NCBI RefSeq assembly: GCF_003545815.1
Contig: NZ_PDUW01000007.1
Coordinates: 1 to 64,000 of the forward strand
Origin: Pusillimonas caeni
GTDB lineage: Bacteria > Pseudomonadota > Gammaproteobacteria > Burkholderiales > Burkholderiaceae_B
Length of the DNA: 64,000 bases
Reading direction: 5' to 3'
Below are positions 19,256 through 29,067 of the stretch, one piece after another. How positions within the stretch are numbered: the stretch's first letter is position 1; each line of letters starts with the position of its first letter. The notes below the pieces were generated by a model. The model was not told the origin of the DNA. It searched no databases and saw only the letters and a program-made list of their open reading frames with translations. The position numbers and the translations under genes are program-made.

Positions 19256-20224
19256 ATGGCCGTCTTTACCCCTGTCAGCGACGACGACGCGCGCGAGCTC
19301 CTGAATCATTACTCATTGGGCGAACTGGTTTCTCTGCGGGGCATTACCGCCGGCATCGAAAACACCAACTATTTCCTCGCCACCACCCAGGGCGAATACG
19401 TGCTGACGCTGTTCGAGGTGCTGACCTACGAACAACTGCCCTTCTACATCGAGCTGATGCACCATCTGGCGCAAATGGGCATACCCGTGCCCGAGCCCCA
19501 GACCCGGCGCAACGGCGAGCGCCTGGGCCTGCTGCACGGCAAGCCCACCGCCATCGTCACACGCCTCTCGGGCGGCTACGAACCCGATCCCAGCGCAACG
19601 CACTGCGCGCTGGCGGGCGCCACCCTGGCCCGCACCCATCTGGCGGGCAAGTCCTTCGACATGCAGCAGCCCAATCTGCGCGGCCTGGACTGGTGGCAGG
19701 CAACCATCCCCAAGGTGCTGCCCTTTCTCGACGACGGGCAGGCCGAGCTGATCCGCAAGGTGCTCGACGAACAAACCGCCTTCGCAGGGTCGGACGTCTA
19801 TCGCGCGCTGCCTTTCGGACCCGCGCATTGCGACCTGTTCCGCGACAACGTCCTGTTCGACGGCACTTACGAAACACCCCGCATGGGCGGCTTCATCGAC
19901 TTCTATTTCGCCGGCTGCGACACCTGGCTGTTCGACGTGGCGGTCAGCGTCAACGACTGGTGCATAGACCGCAACAGCGGCGCCTTCATCGATGAAAAGC
20001 TGCGGGCCTGGCTGCATGCCTACGCCCAGGTGCGCCCCTTCAGCCCGGCCGAACGCCAGGCATGGCCGCTGCTGCTGCAGGCCGCCGCCCTGCGCTTCTG
20101 GACTTCGCGCCTGTTCGACTACTTCCTTCCACGGCCCGCGCAAACCCTCAAGCCGCACGATCCGCGCCATTTCGAGCGCGTCCTGCGCCAAAGGCGCACG
20201 GTGCCCGCCCCGGCCCTGCCCTAG
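19256..20224 (+). CDS. thrB: Homoserine kinase, APH-fold type
   Basis: A 322-residue kinase phosphorylating homoserine for threonine synthesis. This is the aminoglycoside-phosphotransferase-like ThrB of pseudomonads and betaproteobacteria, not the GHMP type of enterics. GITAGIENTNYFLATTQGEYVLTLFE is the nucleotide lobe; GPAHCDLFRDNVLFD is the Brenner catalytic loop and FIDFYFAGCDTWLFD the metal-binding segment. The start ATG 19256 gives the standard MAVFTPVS N-terminus. It lies 24 bp before the next membrane gene. Confidence 0.94.
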   Translation: MAVFTPVSDDDARELLNHYSLGELVSLRGITAGIENTNYFLATTQGEYVLTLFEVLTYEQLPFYIELMHHLAQMGIPVPEPQTRRNGERLGLLHGKPTAIVTRLSGGYEPDPSATHCALAGATLARTHLAGKSFDMQQPNLRGLDWWQATIPKVLPFLDDGQAELIRKVLDEQTAFAGSDVYRALPFGPAHCDLFRDNVLFDGTYETPRMGGFIDFYFAGCDTWLFDVAVSVNDWCIDRNSGAFIDEKLRAWLHAYAQVRPFSPAERQAWPLLLQAAALRFWTSRLFDYFLPRPAQTLKPHDPRHFERVLRQRRTVPAPALP

Positions 20225-20248
20225 GACCGTCAACGCTGAAAGGACATC

Positions 20249-21052
20249 ATGCAAGCTGCCACACTGCCTTTTCGTTCCGGCTGGCTATGGATACAAGAAG
20301 GAGCCCGGATATTCAAGCGCCAGCCCCTGGCCATGTTTTTCTGGGGGCTGCTGACCAGCTTGTTCATCACGGTGGCGTCCGTGATTCCGATACTGGGCCA
20401 GATGACCCTCATCGCCGCCACGCCGATACTCACCTTCATCACTCTGTGCGCCTGCCGGAACATTTCGCAGGGCCGCCAGATGCTGCCCGGCATGTGGCTG
20501 CAACCCTTGCGTGACAAGGATGCGCGGCGCCGGCTTTTCCGTCTGGGGCTGGCCTATCTGGCCTGCTGCGTCCTGGCCGGCTTTGCCGCCACCCTGCCCT
20601 TTCTGGGCCAGCTCTCGGCGGCGGTGGGCGACGGAAGCAATATCGATCCCGCGGTGCTGTTCGACGCCATGCTCGGCCCGCTGATCACCTTCGCCGTCCT
20701 GTATGTGCTGATCTCGGCGCTGTTCTGGCATGCCCCGGCCCTGACCGGCTGGCATGGCATCAAGCTGGTGCAGGCCCTGTTCTATTCCATGGTGGCCTGC
20801 TGGCGCAACAAATGGCCTTTCCTGCTGTATGGGCTCAGCTGGGGCGCCATCTTCCTGGCCGTGCAGTTCGGCGGCGAACTGCTGATGACGATAGGGCTGC
20901 CGGCCGGGCTGGTCCAGCTGGTTCTGGTGCCGATCAACATCGTCGTCGTCGCCGTCCTGTATTGCAGCTTCTATCCCACCTATATGAACGTTTTCGGCAG
21001 CAACTACGCTGCCGGGGATACCGGACAAAGGGCCGAGGCGCAAGATCGATAA
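20249..21052 (+). CDS. BPSS1780-family membrane protein
   Basis: A 267-residue protein with six hydrophobic segments (MFFWGLLTSLFITVASVIPIL core, then four more, ending in INIVVVAVLYCSFY). The opening RSGWLWIQEGARIFKRQP is typical of the BPSS1780 family, common in Burkholderiales and often next to thrB. Function unknown. It shares the thrB transcript direction with a 24-bp gap. Confidence 0.8.
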   Translation: MQAATLPFRSGWLWIQEGARIFKRQPLAMFFWGLLTSLFITVASVIPILGQMTLIAATPILTFITLCACRNISQGRQMLPGMWLQPLRDKDARRRLFRLGLAYLACCVLAGFAATLPFLGQLSAAVGDGSNIDPAVLFDAMLGPLITFAVLYVLISALFWHAPALTGWHGIKLVQALFYSMVACWRNKWPFLLYGLSWGAIFLAVQFGGELLMTIGLPAGLVQLVLVPINIVVVAVLYCSFYPTYMNVFGSNYAAGDTGQRAEAQDR

Positions 21053-21106
21053 CCGGCCGGGTGAACCGGGCACGGTCTATGTCGACGCCCCCGCGCATGA
21101 CGGTAT

Positions 21107-21958
21107 CTACATCCAGTCGTGCCAGACCGGCTTGAGGTCTGAAGGCAGCTCGGGCAGAGCGCCGAGATCGATGTGGCTTTCGCTGGGCGCATGGAAGTCG
21201 GAACCTCGCGACACCATGAAACCGTAGCGGCGCGCCACCTCGGCATATTGCCGATACTGCTCGGGCCGATGGCTGCCCGTCACCACCTCGATGCCCTCGC
21301 CGCCCAACTGGCGGAAGGCATCGAAGAATGCGTCCGCCTGGGTCGAGTCGTAGGTATAGCGGCCGGGATGGGCGATGACGGCGCGTCCGCCCGCGCCCAC
21401 GATCCATCCTACCGCCTCTTCGAGCCTGGACCAGTGGATGCGCACATTGCCCGAGCGGCCGTCGCCCAGATAGCGGTCGAAGACCTCTTGCATGGTCTTG
21501 CAATAGCCCTGCTCGAGCAGAAATCGGGCGAAATGCGTGCGGCTCAGCAGCTGGGGATTGGCGGCATAGCGCAAAGCGCCTTCATAGCTGCCCTGCACGC
21601 CCATTTTTTCGAGCCGCAGGGCAATCTGCCTGGCGCGATCGACGCGGCCCGCGCGTATCGCCTCCAGGCCGTCTTTCAGGGCCTGGTTGTCCGGGTCGAT
21701 GTTGAGCCCGACGATATGGACCGTACGGCCTGCCCACGTGGCGGAAATCTCCACCCCCGTGATGAAAGGCAGATCGAGTTCACGGCAGGCCTCCTGGGCT
21801 TCGCGCAAGCCGGCCAATTCGTCGTGGTCGGTCAGCGACCATAGCTGCACCCCGTTTTCGGCCGCGCGCCGCGCAAGCGCGGCCGGCGTCATCACCCCAT
21901 CGGACACCAGGGAATGGCAATGCAGGTCGGCGTTGAGAAAATGGGTGTTGCGAGTCAT
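21107..21958 (-). CDS. PHP-domain 3',5'-nucleotide/RNA phosphatase (YciV/RNase AM-like)
   Basis: A 283-residue PHP hydrolase. The metal-binding motifs are DLHCHSLVSDG, LTDHDELAGL, an internal Glu (FITGVEIS), VIAHPGRY and SDFHAPSESHIDLG. Homologues release 3'-phosphate from 3',5'-bisphosphonucleotides and trim short RNAs 5'-3'. Single gene; stop faces the BPSS1780-family gene. Confidence 0.88.
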   Translation of the reverse strand: MTRNTHFLNADLHCHSLVSDGVMTPAALARRAAENGVQLWSLTDHDELAGLREAQEACRELDLPFITGVEISATWAGRTVHIVGLNIDPDNQALKDGLEAIRAGRVDRARQIALRLEKMGVQGSYEGALRYAANPQLLSRTHFARFLLEQGYCKTMQEVFDRYLGDGRSGNVRIHWSRLEEAVGWIVGAGGRAVIAHPGRYTYDSTQADAFFDAFRQLGGEGIEVVTGSHRPEQYRQYAEVARRYGFMVSRGSDFHAPSESHIDLGALPELPSDLKPVWHDWM

Positions 21959-22082
21959 TGAAACTATTGTACTGGTACTGACCGGAGCGGACTCGGTTGC
22001 ATTTCGCTCCGTTCAGCATGGCGTCAGGTGAGGCTCCGGACGCTACGGCGGAAGAATGCAAAGCCGACGCACACGAGATCGG

Positions 22083-23003
22083 CTAGGCGCAAAGAAATTG
22101 TTCGATCGGGCCGATCTGGTCGTCGGTCAGCAGCGTGGGCGCATGGCCGACGCCATGGAATTCCACCAGCTGGGACCGGCGATTGCGCGCCAGCATTTGA
22201 TCGGCGGTTTCCTTGGACAGCACGTCCGACTGCTCGCCGCGTAAAAGCAGCACCGGCGAGGCCAGGCTTTCGTAGGCCGACCACAGCATGAACTCGGCCG
22301 CCTTCAGCGCCGCCTCGTCCTGCAAGCCCATGGACGCGGCCAGCCTCAGGTCGTAGTGCTTCACCCAGCGCCCGTCTTGCCGATTGAACACGTCGCGGGT
22401 CAGCCGCTGCCACAAGGCCTGCGAATGCGGACCGAAGCCGGCCGAGACAGACTGCACATAGGCGACAGCCTCGTCGAAGGTGTCGAAGGACACGTCCCGC
22501 CCCACATAGTCGGCAATGCGCGCCAGGCCTTGCCCGTCCAGGCGCGGGCCTATGTCGTTCAGCACCACCCTGCCCAGGCGTAGCGTGCGCCCCTGAGGCA
22601 GGCCGAATTCGCCGCGCTGGGGCCTATGCAAGGCCGACGCAGCCAGCGCGCCGGCCAGGCCCAGGCCGATCAGGCCGCCCATGGACGTGCCCACCCAATC
22701 GACCTCGTCGACATCCAGTCGCGCGACCAGGGTCAGCATGTCCGAGATGTATTGCGGCACGGTGTAGGCGGAAGGGTCGATCAGCCAGTCCGAACGTCCC
22801 CGGCCCGCCACGTCGGGGCACACCACCCGGTAATGCGGGGCGAGCCGCTGGGCGAGCTCGTCGAAATCCCGGCCGCAGCGTGTCAGGCCGTGCACGCAAA
22901 CCAGCACCTTGTCGTTGTCCGCGTCGCCCCACTCCCAATACGCCATGCGATGAACGTCGGCGGGGCTGGCACACATTACGAATTTGAGACGCGGTTCGGT
23001 CAT
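22083..23003 (-). CDS. Alpha/beta-hydrolase
   Basis: A 306-residue serine hydrolase. CVHGLTRCGRDFDEL gives the oxyanion-hole HG, VGTSMGGLIGLGL the nucleophile elbow (Ser in GTSMGG), LLRGEQSDVLS the acid region and GVGHAPTL the catalytic His. Substrate unknown. Its ATG (23003) lies 3 nt from the end of the 270-bp repeat element, so the promoter must be in or beyond the element. Confidence 0.85.
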   Translation of the reverse strand: MTEPRLKFVMCASPADVHRMAYWEWGDADNDKVLVCVHGLTRCGRDFDELAQRLAPHYRVVCPDVAGRGRSDWLIDPSAYTVPQYISDMLTLVARLDVDEVDWVGTSMGGLIGLGLAGALAASALHRPQRGEFGLPQGRTLRLGRVVLNDIGPRLDGQGLARIADYVGRDVSFDTFDEAVAYVQSVSAGFGPHSQALWQRLTRDVFNRQDGRWVKHYDLRLAASMGLQDEAALKAAEFMLWSAYESLASPVLLLRGEQSDVLSKETADQMLARNRRSQLVEFHGVGHAPTLLTDDQIGPIEQFLCA

Positions 23004-23006
23004 GAC

Positions 23007-23276
23007 TAGGGCCTGTTAACACTAAAAGGGCAGCCGCACTGGCCGATAAAGGCCAGGCAGGCTAGGCGCGGGCGAGGCGGCGTGGTCGATCCACGTAACG
23101 AGCTCGCAACAACGCATGCCTGGCCTTTATCGGCCAGCCCGAAGGGTGAGCGCGCAAATAGCCACCCCTCTGCGTTGCGAATGCTCGCCGGGGAACCACC
23201 CCGACTGCGCTTGGCGCCTTGATGGTCAGCTATTTGCGTGCTCATGCGACTGCCCTTTTAGTGTTAACAGGCCCTA
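23007..23276. repeat. 270-bp MITE-like element with 32-bp terminal inverted repeats
   Basis: The ends 23007-23038 and 23245-23276 match as inverted repeats with one mismatch in 32; both start TAGGGCCTGTTAACACTAAA. Inside are a perfect 20-nt inverted repeat (23040-23059 with 23117-23136) and a 15-nt one with one mismatch (23148-23162 with 23229-23243). The whole can fold as a three-way cruciform. It carries no transposase. The same end sequence recurs at 33017, 33553 and 52358. No clear target-site duplication is visible. The rest of the gap to comEC (23277-23368) shows nothing. Confidence 0.8.
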
Positions 23277-23368
23277 GCCTTTAAAATTCTCGAAGATGGT
23301 AAACCGATTCCTGCCGGGCTGCCACCGGGCGGCGATATCAGGTCGGCCTTGGACTCGTCGCAAGCCGC

Positions 23369-25909
23369 TCAGGGGCCGCTCCAGTGTCTTTGCCTGGCCT
23401 GGCGATGAGATTCTACAACCAGGCCTTCGGCACGCGACCGCACCGTGACGGCGCCGTGCAGATCGGTGCGCCAGAACCGGGCGCCCGCCCTTTGCCAGCG
23501 CCGTTGCACCGTTGGATGAGGATGGCCGTAGCGGTTCCAGCGGCCGGCCTGGGCGATGACGTGGGCGGGCGCGGTGTGCGCCACGAAATCGCGGCCCGAA
23601 GAGCTGCGCGATCCGTGATGGGCGGCAGCCACTACGTCCACGGGGCCGAGAGCGCGACGAACCAGCTCGTCCTCCTGTCCCGTCGCAATGTCGCCTGTCA
23701 GCAAGGCCGAGTGGTGCCCGCCCCTTATGCGCAGCACGCAGCTCTGCGCGTTGCGCTCTTTGGACCGGCTGTTCGTTCCGGCCGGGACGGACGACTCCAG
23801 CGGCCACATGAAATCGAAGGCCACGCCGTCCACCTCCCAGCGCACCCCATCGTGACAGCGGGACAATACCTGCGGAAGCGGCGGCAAGTCTTCCGGCATG
23901 CCCAGCAGCGCCGCCTCGCGCCGCAAATAGGCGGCAGCATTGAAAGAACTGTACGACTGGCCGATGCCGCGGGCTTCCAATATGCTGCGCAGGCCGCCGG
24001 CATGGTCGATGTCGGCGTGCGATACCACCAGCACATCGAGCTTCCTGACGCCCTTCGCTCGCAGCAACGGCACTATGCTGCGCGCTGCCGCATCCGAGTA
24101 CGGGCCATGGCGCACGCCTGTATCGAACAGCAGGGCATGTCCGGACGTCAGCACCAGCACGGCCGCCCCCTGGCCCACGTCCACCGCCACCATGTCCCAG
24201 GCGCCATCGGGAGGCCGCTCGGGACGCCACAGCAAAGCGGGCAGCACCAGCAGCCACCCGGCGCCGCGCGCGGGCAGGCCGCGCGGCAAGAGCGCCATGG
24301 CCATGCCGGCCAGCGCCAGCAGCAGCGTCCACCACGGCGCCGCGGCGGCATCGAGGCTGGCCGCCTCCCGGGATGCCAGCCAATGGGTCGGAACCATCAT
24401 GAACTGCAACGCCTCGTGCGCCAGCCATGACACGGCCCGGGCAAGCCACTCCAGCCCCGGCATCATGGAGACAGCCGCCAGAAGCAGCGACAGCGGCGTC
24501 ACCACCAGGCTGATCACAGGAATGGCGTAGGCGTTGGCGATAGGCGAAACAATGGATATTTCGTTGAACAGCGTGGCAAGAATGGGCATCAGGCCAGCTG
24601 TCACGATCAACTGCAGCCTGCAGGCCGCCCACAGCCCGCGCGCCAGCCGGGCGCCGGCGGACACGGGATGCCCGATGGCGGGCGTTCCCATCCAGCGCCC
24701 GCTGGCCAGCAGCACCGCCACCGCGCCGAACGACAGCCAGAAGCCGCTGGCCATCAGGGCCCAGGGATCCAGGGCCACCACGGCCCCGGCGGCCAACAGC
24801 AGCACACGCGCCGGGCCCAGGGGCAGCCTGCATAGATGCGCCGCCGCCAGCACGGCCAGCATCAGGAAGGTGCGCCGGGCGGGCACGCCCCAGCCGGCCA
24901 GCAGGCAGTACAGCCAGGCCACGCACAGCGCGGCAAGACAAGCCGCCACCTGCGCCGGCGCCCGCTCGGCCAGCGGGCGGCCGCGCCAGGCCAGGCGTTT
25001 CCATAGCCAAAGCGTGAGCAGGCCGCCCAGCGCGGCAAGCATCGTGATGTGCGAGCCGCTGATGGATATGAGATGCGTGATCGACGTGCGGTTGAACACC
25101 GTCCAGTCTTCGGGCGGCACGCCGGCCTGGTCCCCTATCGCCAGGGCCAGCAGCACGGCGCCATACCGGCTGTCACGCACGTAAGGCAGCATGGCCTGGC
25201 GCACGCGGTGGCGCGCGCGTTCGGCCCGCAGCGCCAGGCTCGCCCCGGGCTCGTCGTAAAGAAGGCGCGGCGTGCCGCGCACGCTGCCCACGGCGCGCAG
25301 CCCTTGGGCGAACACATGCCCTTCGTAGTCGAAGCCGTGCGGATTGCTGGCCCCGTGCGGCCGGCGCAGGTTGAGCGACATGCGCCATACCTGGCCGGGC
25401 ACCAGATCAGGAAACTGCGCGGCGCGGGCTTGGCGATAAGGGCCGGCGTAGTCCGCACCATGCCATGAAACCAAGATGCGGCGCGGTATGCCGGAAGGCT
25501 GCGACGCCAGCACCTCGGCCTCGAAGCGCCGGCTGCCGGGCAGTTCGCGCGGCAAGGTGGCGATGCGCAGCACCACGCGTGAGACTTTGTCCTCGTCCTG
25601 AGGGGACAGCGAGTCGGACAGCCGATGGTCTATATGGAAGCAGACCCAGGCCAGGCCCAGCATAAAAGCCCAGACCGGCGCAAGCATGCGCGGGCCGCGG
25701 CCTCGTGCCAAGCAGTCGAGCGCGCCGTGCCGCCTTCGCACCGGGCGCCGCCTTCGGACGAAACATGGAAACACGACCGATACGATCAAGGTCGCGGCCA
25801 GCAGTCCGCCCGCCAGCCATGCCCATTCGACGGGCTCGGGCGTACGCGGCAGGACGTGCGCCACGCCGGCCGCCGTCAAGCCCGCCAACAGAGAGATCCG
25901 GCCCATCAT
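23369..25909 (-). CDS. comEC: ComEC/Rec2 DNA-uptake channel protein
   Basis: An 846-residue inner-membrane protein that carries single-stranded DNA into the cytoplasm in natural transformation. Order: N-terminal helices and DUF4131 OB-like region (residues to about 250), the competence domain with many membrane helices (TSITHLISISGSHITMLAALGG is typical), and a C-terminal metallo-beta-lactamase domain (VDVGQGAAVLVLT, VSHADIDHAGG, LTGDI, AAHHGSRSSS). All metal ligands appear intact. I prefer ATG 25909; a GTG two codons upstream is possible. Confidence 0.94.
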   Translation of the reverse strand: MMGRISLLAGLTAAGVAHVLPRTPEPVEWAWLAGGLLAATLIVSVVFPCFVRRRRPVRRRHGALDCLARGRGPRMLAPVWAFMLGLAWVCFHIDHRLSDSLSPQDEDKVSRVVLRIATLPRELPGSRRFEAEVLASQPSGIPRRILVSWHGADYAGPYRQARAAQFPDLVPGQVWRMSLNLRRPHGASNPHGFDYEGHVFAQGLRAVGSVRGTPRLLYDEPGASLALRAERARHRVRQAMLPYVRDSRYGAVLLALAIGDQAGVPPEDWTVFNRTSITHLISISGSHITMLAALGGLLTLWLWKRLAWRGRPLAERAPAQVAACLAALCVAWLYCLLAGWGVPARRTFLMLAVLAAAHLCRLPLGPARVLLLAAGAVVALDPWALMASGFWLSFGAVAVLLASGRWMGTPAIGHPVSAGARLARGLWAACRLQLIVTAGLMPILATLFNEISIVSPIANAYAIPVISLVVTPLSLLLAAVSMMPGLEWLARAVSWLAHEALQFMMVPTHWLASREAASLDAAAAPWWTLLLALAGMAMALLPRGLPARGAGWLLVLPALLWRPERPPDGAWDMVAVDVGQGAAVLVLTSGHALLFDTGVRHGPYSDAAARSIVPLLRAKGVRKLDVLVVSHADIDHAGGLRSILEARGIGQSYSSFNAAAYLRREAALLGMPEDLPPLPQVLSRCHDGVRWEVDGVAFDFMWPLESSVPAGTNSRSKERNAQSCVLRIRGGHHSALLTGDIATGQEDELVRRALGPVDVVAAAHHGSRSSSGRDFVAHTAPAHVIAQAGRWNRYGHPHPTVQRRWQRAGARFWRTDLHGAVTVRSRAEGLVVESHRQARQRHWSGP

Positions 25910-26073
25910 GGCCACTCATCCAAATCGTCCATCCTAAGCGGATCCGCGAATGGAAAGAGCGCCGGGTGGACGGCAAAATCACTGTGGATGCTACGACCAT
26001 GCTCGCATGCGCCGAACGGGGATCCATATGCCAATTTTGTTATGATTCCCGCCACGTCCCCGGGAGAAACATC

Positions 26074-27330
26074 TTGAAAGTCATCATCGTCGGCGCGGGC
26101 ATCGGCGGCCTGACCCTGGCCCTCATGCTGCACAAGCGCGGCATAGAATGCGAAGTCTTTGAAAGCGTGCGCGAGCTCAAGCCGCTGGGCGTAGGCATCA
26201 ATCTGCTTCCGCATGCCGCCGGCGAGCTGCAGCAGCTGGACATGCTGAACATCCTGCAGTCCAACGCCGTGGCCACCTCGGCCCTGCACTACTACAACCG
26301 TTTCGGCCAGAACATCTGGCAGGAAGCGCGCGGCCTGGCCGCCGGCTACAGCGTGCCCCAGCTTTCCATCCATCGCGGGCGGCTTCAACTGCTGCTGGCC
26401 GACGCCGTGCGCCGGCGGCTGGGCGCCGGGAAACTGCATACAGGCATGGCCTTCGAGTCGCTGAAACAGGACGTCGACGGCGTCACCGCCCTGTTCCGCG
26501 ATCGTTCAAACCACGATGCGCAGCATGAAGTGCGGGGCGATGTATTGATCGGGGCCGACGGCATCCACTCGGCCGTGCGCAAGGGCTTCTATCCCGAGCG
26601 CGACGAATTCCGTTTTTCCGGCCGCATACTGTGGCGCGCCGTCACCTACACCCGGCCCTTTCTCGACGGACGCACCATGTTCATGGCGGGCTACCAGGAC
26701 CAGAAGTTCGTCGCCTATCCCATCGTGGACGACGCCGCGCCCGAGGGAACGTCCGCCATCAACTGGATTGCCGAGCTCAGCGTGCCGTCCGACGGACGCG
26801 GATACACCGACTGGAACCGGGTGGTGGACAAATCCGTATTCGCCGCCGACTTCCAAAGCTGGAAGTGGCCCTGGATAGACATCCCCGCGCTGATCGACGG
26901 GGCGCAGGCCATTTACGAGTTTCCGCTGGTCGACAAAGACCCGCTGCCACGCTGGACGCACGGCAAGGCCACCCTGTTGGGCGACGCGGCCCACCCGCTC
27001 TATCCCATCGGTTCGAACGGTTCGGCCCAGGCCATCCTGGATGCGCGCTGCCTGGCCGACAGGCTGCTCGAAACCGCGCAGAAACGCCACCGCAACGTCG
27101 AAGCGGCGCTGAAGGAATACGAGGCCGAGCGCCTGCCGGCAACCACGGGCATCATCCTGCGCAACCGCCTCAATGGCCCGGAACAGGTCATGCAGCTGGC
27201 GCACGAGCGGGCGCCCGAGGGCTTTGCACACATCCACGACGTCATTCCCCGGGATGAGCTGGAGGCCATCTCCATGCGCTACAAGCGCGCGGCGGGCTTC
27301 GATCCGTCCCGCCTCAAGCCCCGGCCCTGA
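26074..27330 (+). CDS. FAD-dependent aromatic monooxygenase (3-hydroxybenzoate 6-hydroxylase-like)
   Basis: A 418-residue class-A flavoprotein hydroxylase. The start is a TTG at 26074, with GGGAGA 7 nt before it; starting there gives VIIVGAGIGGLTLAL at once, and no ATG is available near. DVLIGADGIHSAVRK is the DG motif and GKATLLGDAAHPLYPIGSNGSAQAI the GD motif. The C-terminal stretch RLNGPEQVMQL is also seen in related salicylate-type hydroxylases. No ring-cleavage gene is adjacent, so the substrate is open. Divergent from comEC with a 160-bp gap. Confidence 0.85.
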   Translation: MKVIIVGAGIGGLTLALMLHKRGIECEVFESVRELKPLGVGINLLPHAAGELQQLDMLNILQSNAVATSALHYYNRFGQNIWQEARGLAAGYSVPQLSIHRGRLQLLLADAVRRRLGAGKLHTGMAFESLKQDVDGVTALFRDRSNHDAQHEVRGDVLIGADGIHSAVRKGFYPERDEFRFSGRILWRAVTYTRPFLDGRTMFMAGYQDQKFVAYPIVDDAAPEGTSAINWIAELSVPSDGRGYTDWNRVVDKSVFAADFQSWKWPWIDIPALIDGAQAIYEFPLVDKDPLPRWTHGKATLLGDAAHPLYPIGSNGSAQAILDARCLADRLLETAQKRHRNVEAALKEYEAERLPATTGIILRNRLNGPEQVMQLAHERAPEGFAHIHDVIPRDELEAISMRYKRAAGFDPSRLKPRP

Positions 27331-27403
27331 GCGAATCGACCTGGCGTTGGAGCGACCCAGCCCTCTGTTCGAAAGACAGCCGGCAGAAGCCCCCTGGGCA
27401 GGC

Positions 27404-28222
27404 TCAGCCGATTGAGGCGCCGGCCAGGCAGCGTTCCAGACGGGGCAAGGCCCGCAGGGCGTTGGCTCCCGTCGCGGCCTTGATCTGCGGCACCGTCGTG
27501 TCCCGCAACTCGGCCAGCACGGCGGCCACACCCACGACACAAGCGGGCTCGTTGCGTTTGCCGCTTTCCAGCCAGGCGGGCGGGATGTCGGGCGCATCGG
27601 TTTCCAACACCAGCGATTCCAGCGGCAGGCGCCTGGCCAGGCGCCGGATCTGCAACGCGCGTTCGAAGGTCATGGCGCCGCCCAGGCCCAGCACGAACCC
27701 CTGCTCGATGAACTGCTCCGCCTGCTGAAAGCTGCCGTTGAAGGCGTGGCCGATGCCGCCGATGCGGGGCCTGCGGCGCAGATGCTTCAGCAAGATGTCC
27801 TGGGAGCGGCGCACGTGAAGTATCACCGGCAGGCCGTAGCGCACGGCCAGGTCGAGCTGGGCGGCATAGAACCGCTCCTGCCTCTCCCGCATCGCTTCGG
27901 TCTTGAGTTCGGGAATGAAAAAGTCCAATCCGATCTCGCCTATGCCCACGAAACGGGGATCACCCAGAGACGCTTCGACCTCGCGCTCCAGCATCTCCAG
28001 ATCGCCGTCCGAAGCGCGCGGCACGCATATGGGATGAATGCCCAATGCGTAGGCGCCGCCGGGAACGGCGTGGGCAAGCTGGCGCACTACCGAGAAGTTG
28101 TGGCGGTCTATCGCGGGGACGATGATGGCGTCCACCCCGGCGTCCTGCGCGCGGGCGATGACCTGCTCGCGGTCATGCTCGAACTCGGCGGCGTCCAGAT
28201 GGCAGTGCGTGTCGATCAGCAT
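27404..28222 (-). CDS. TatD-family metal-dependent hydrolase / DNase
   Basis: A 272-residue amidohydrolase-fold nuclease. LIDTHCHLDAAEF gives two His ligands, GIGEIGLDFF the Glu, LPVILHVRRS and GIGHAFNG two more His, and LETDAPDIPP the Asp. This set is characteristic of TatD/YcfH. It lies downstream of lolD on the same strand (122-bp gap). Confidence 0.92.
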   Translation of the reverse strand: MLIDTHCHLDAAEFEHDREQVIARAQDAGVDAIIVPAIDRHNFSVVRQLAHAVPGGAYALGIHPICVPRASDGDLEMLEREVEASLGDPRFVGIGEIGLDFFIPELKTEAMRERQERFYAAQLDLAVRYGLPVILHVRRSQDILLKHLRRRPRIGGIGHAFNGSFQQAEQFIEQGFVLGLGGAMTFERALQIRRLARRLPLESLVLETDAPDIPPAWLESGKRNEPACVVGVAAVLAELRDTTVPQIKAATGANALRALPRLERCLAGASIG

Positions 28223-28344
28223 GCTTGTGTCCCTCGCTGCAGTGAACGGAAGAAAACGGTCGATCCGATTCCATCGTCAAGCAGCGGAAAGGCCGGCCGG
28301 TTTTACGAGCCATCGATCGATCCGGCTTCGCAGCGTGTCGATGA

Positions 28345-29067
28345 TCAGCTTTGCGGCGCCTCGGCCTCCGTGTCGACGAGGGACCCGTCGTCCATGAACA
28401 GCTGGCGGTCGGCCAGCGCGGCCAGCGCCGGGTCATGCGTGACGATGGCAAACGCCGTGCCCGATTCCTGATTCAATCGCACCAGCAGTTCGAACATGGC
28501 CTGGGCGGTGTGCCGGTCCAGATTGCCCGTGGGCTCGTCGGCCAGCACGCAGGCGGGCCGGGTGACCAGTGCGCGCGCCAGGGCGACGCGCTGTCTTTCC
28601 CCGCCGGAAAGCTGGCCCGGATAATGTCCCATGCGGTGCGCCAGCCCGACCTGCTCCAGCATGGCGGCGGCCTGTTCGCGCGCGGCGTCGCGGCGTTCGC
28701 GGCGCACGATCAGCGGCATGGCCACGTTGTCCAGGGCAGGAAATTCCGACAGCAGATGATGGAACTGATAGACGAAACCCAGGCTGCGGTTGCGCAACTG
28801 GCTGCGGCGCGCCTCGGACAGCCCGTGGGAGGACTCACCATCCACCCAGACCGAACCCGAGCTGGGCTGGTCGAGCAGCCCCAGAAGGTGCAGCATGGTG
28901 CTCTTGCCCGATCCCGAGGCGCCGACCACCGCGACCATTTCGCCGCGCGCCACGTGCAGGCTGACGTCCCGCAGCACCTCGATCCGCTCTCCGCCTTCGT
29001 CGTAGTACTTGACCAGGTTGCGCGCGACCAGGACGTGGTCGGCGCTGGAAACGCTTGCATCAGTCAT
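28345..29067 (-). CDS. lolD: Lipoprotein-releasing ABC transporter ATPase
   Basis: A 240-residue ATPase that powers extraction of lipoproteins from the inner membrane for LolA. Walker [10 protein letters not shown], LolD motif region [15 protein letters not shown], signature [15 protein letters not shown], Walker [12 protein letters not shown] and the switch His (IVTHDPAL) are all present. Overlaps the permease gene by 8 nt. Confidence 0.95.
   Translation of the reverse strand: MTDASVSSADHVLVARNLVKYYDEGGERIEVLRDVSLHVARGEMVAVVGASGSGKSTMLHLLGLLDQPSSGSVWVDGESSHGLSEARRSQLRNRSLGFVYQFHHLLSEFPALDNVAMPLIVRRERRDAAREQAAAMLEQVGLAHRMGHYPGQLSGGERQRVALARALVTRPACVLADEPTGNLDRHTAQAMFELLVRLNQESGTAFAIVTHDPALAALADRQLFMDDGSLVDTEAEAPQS

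Noticed and set aside
23006-23245. 79-codon frame inside the 270-bp repeat element
   Set aside because: It lies wholly within the repeat, including the inverted-repeat ends, with no ribosome site; repeat-derived artefact.
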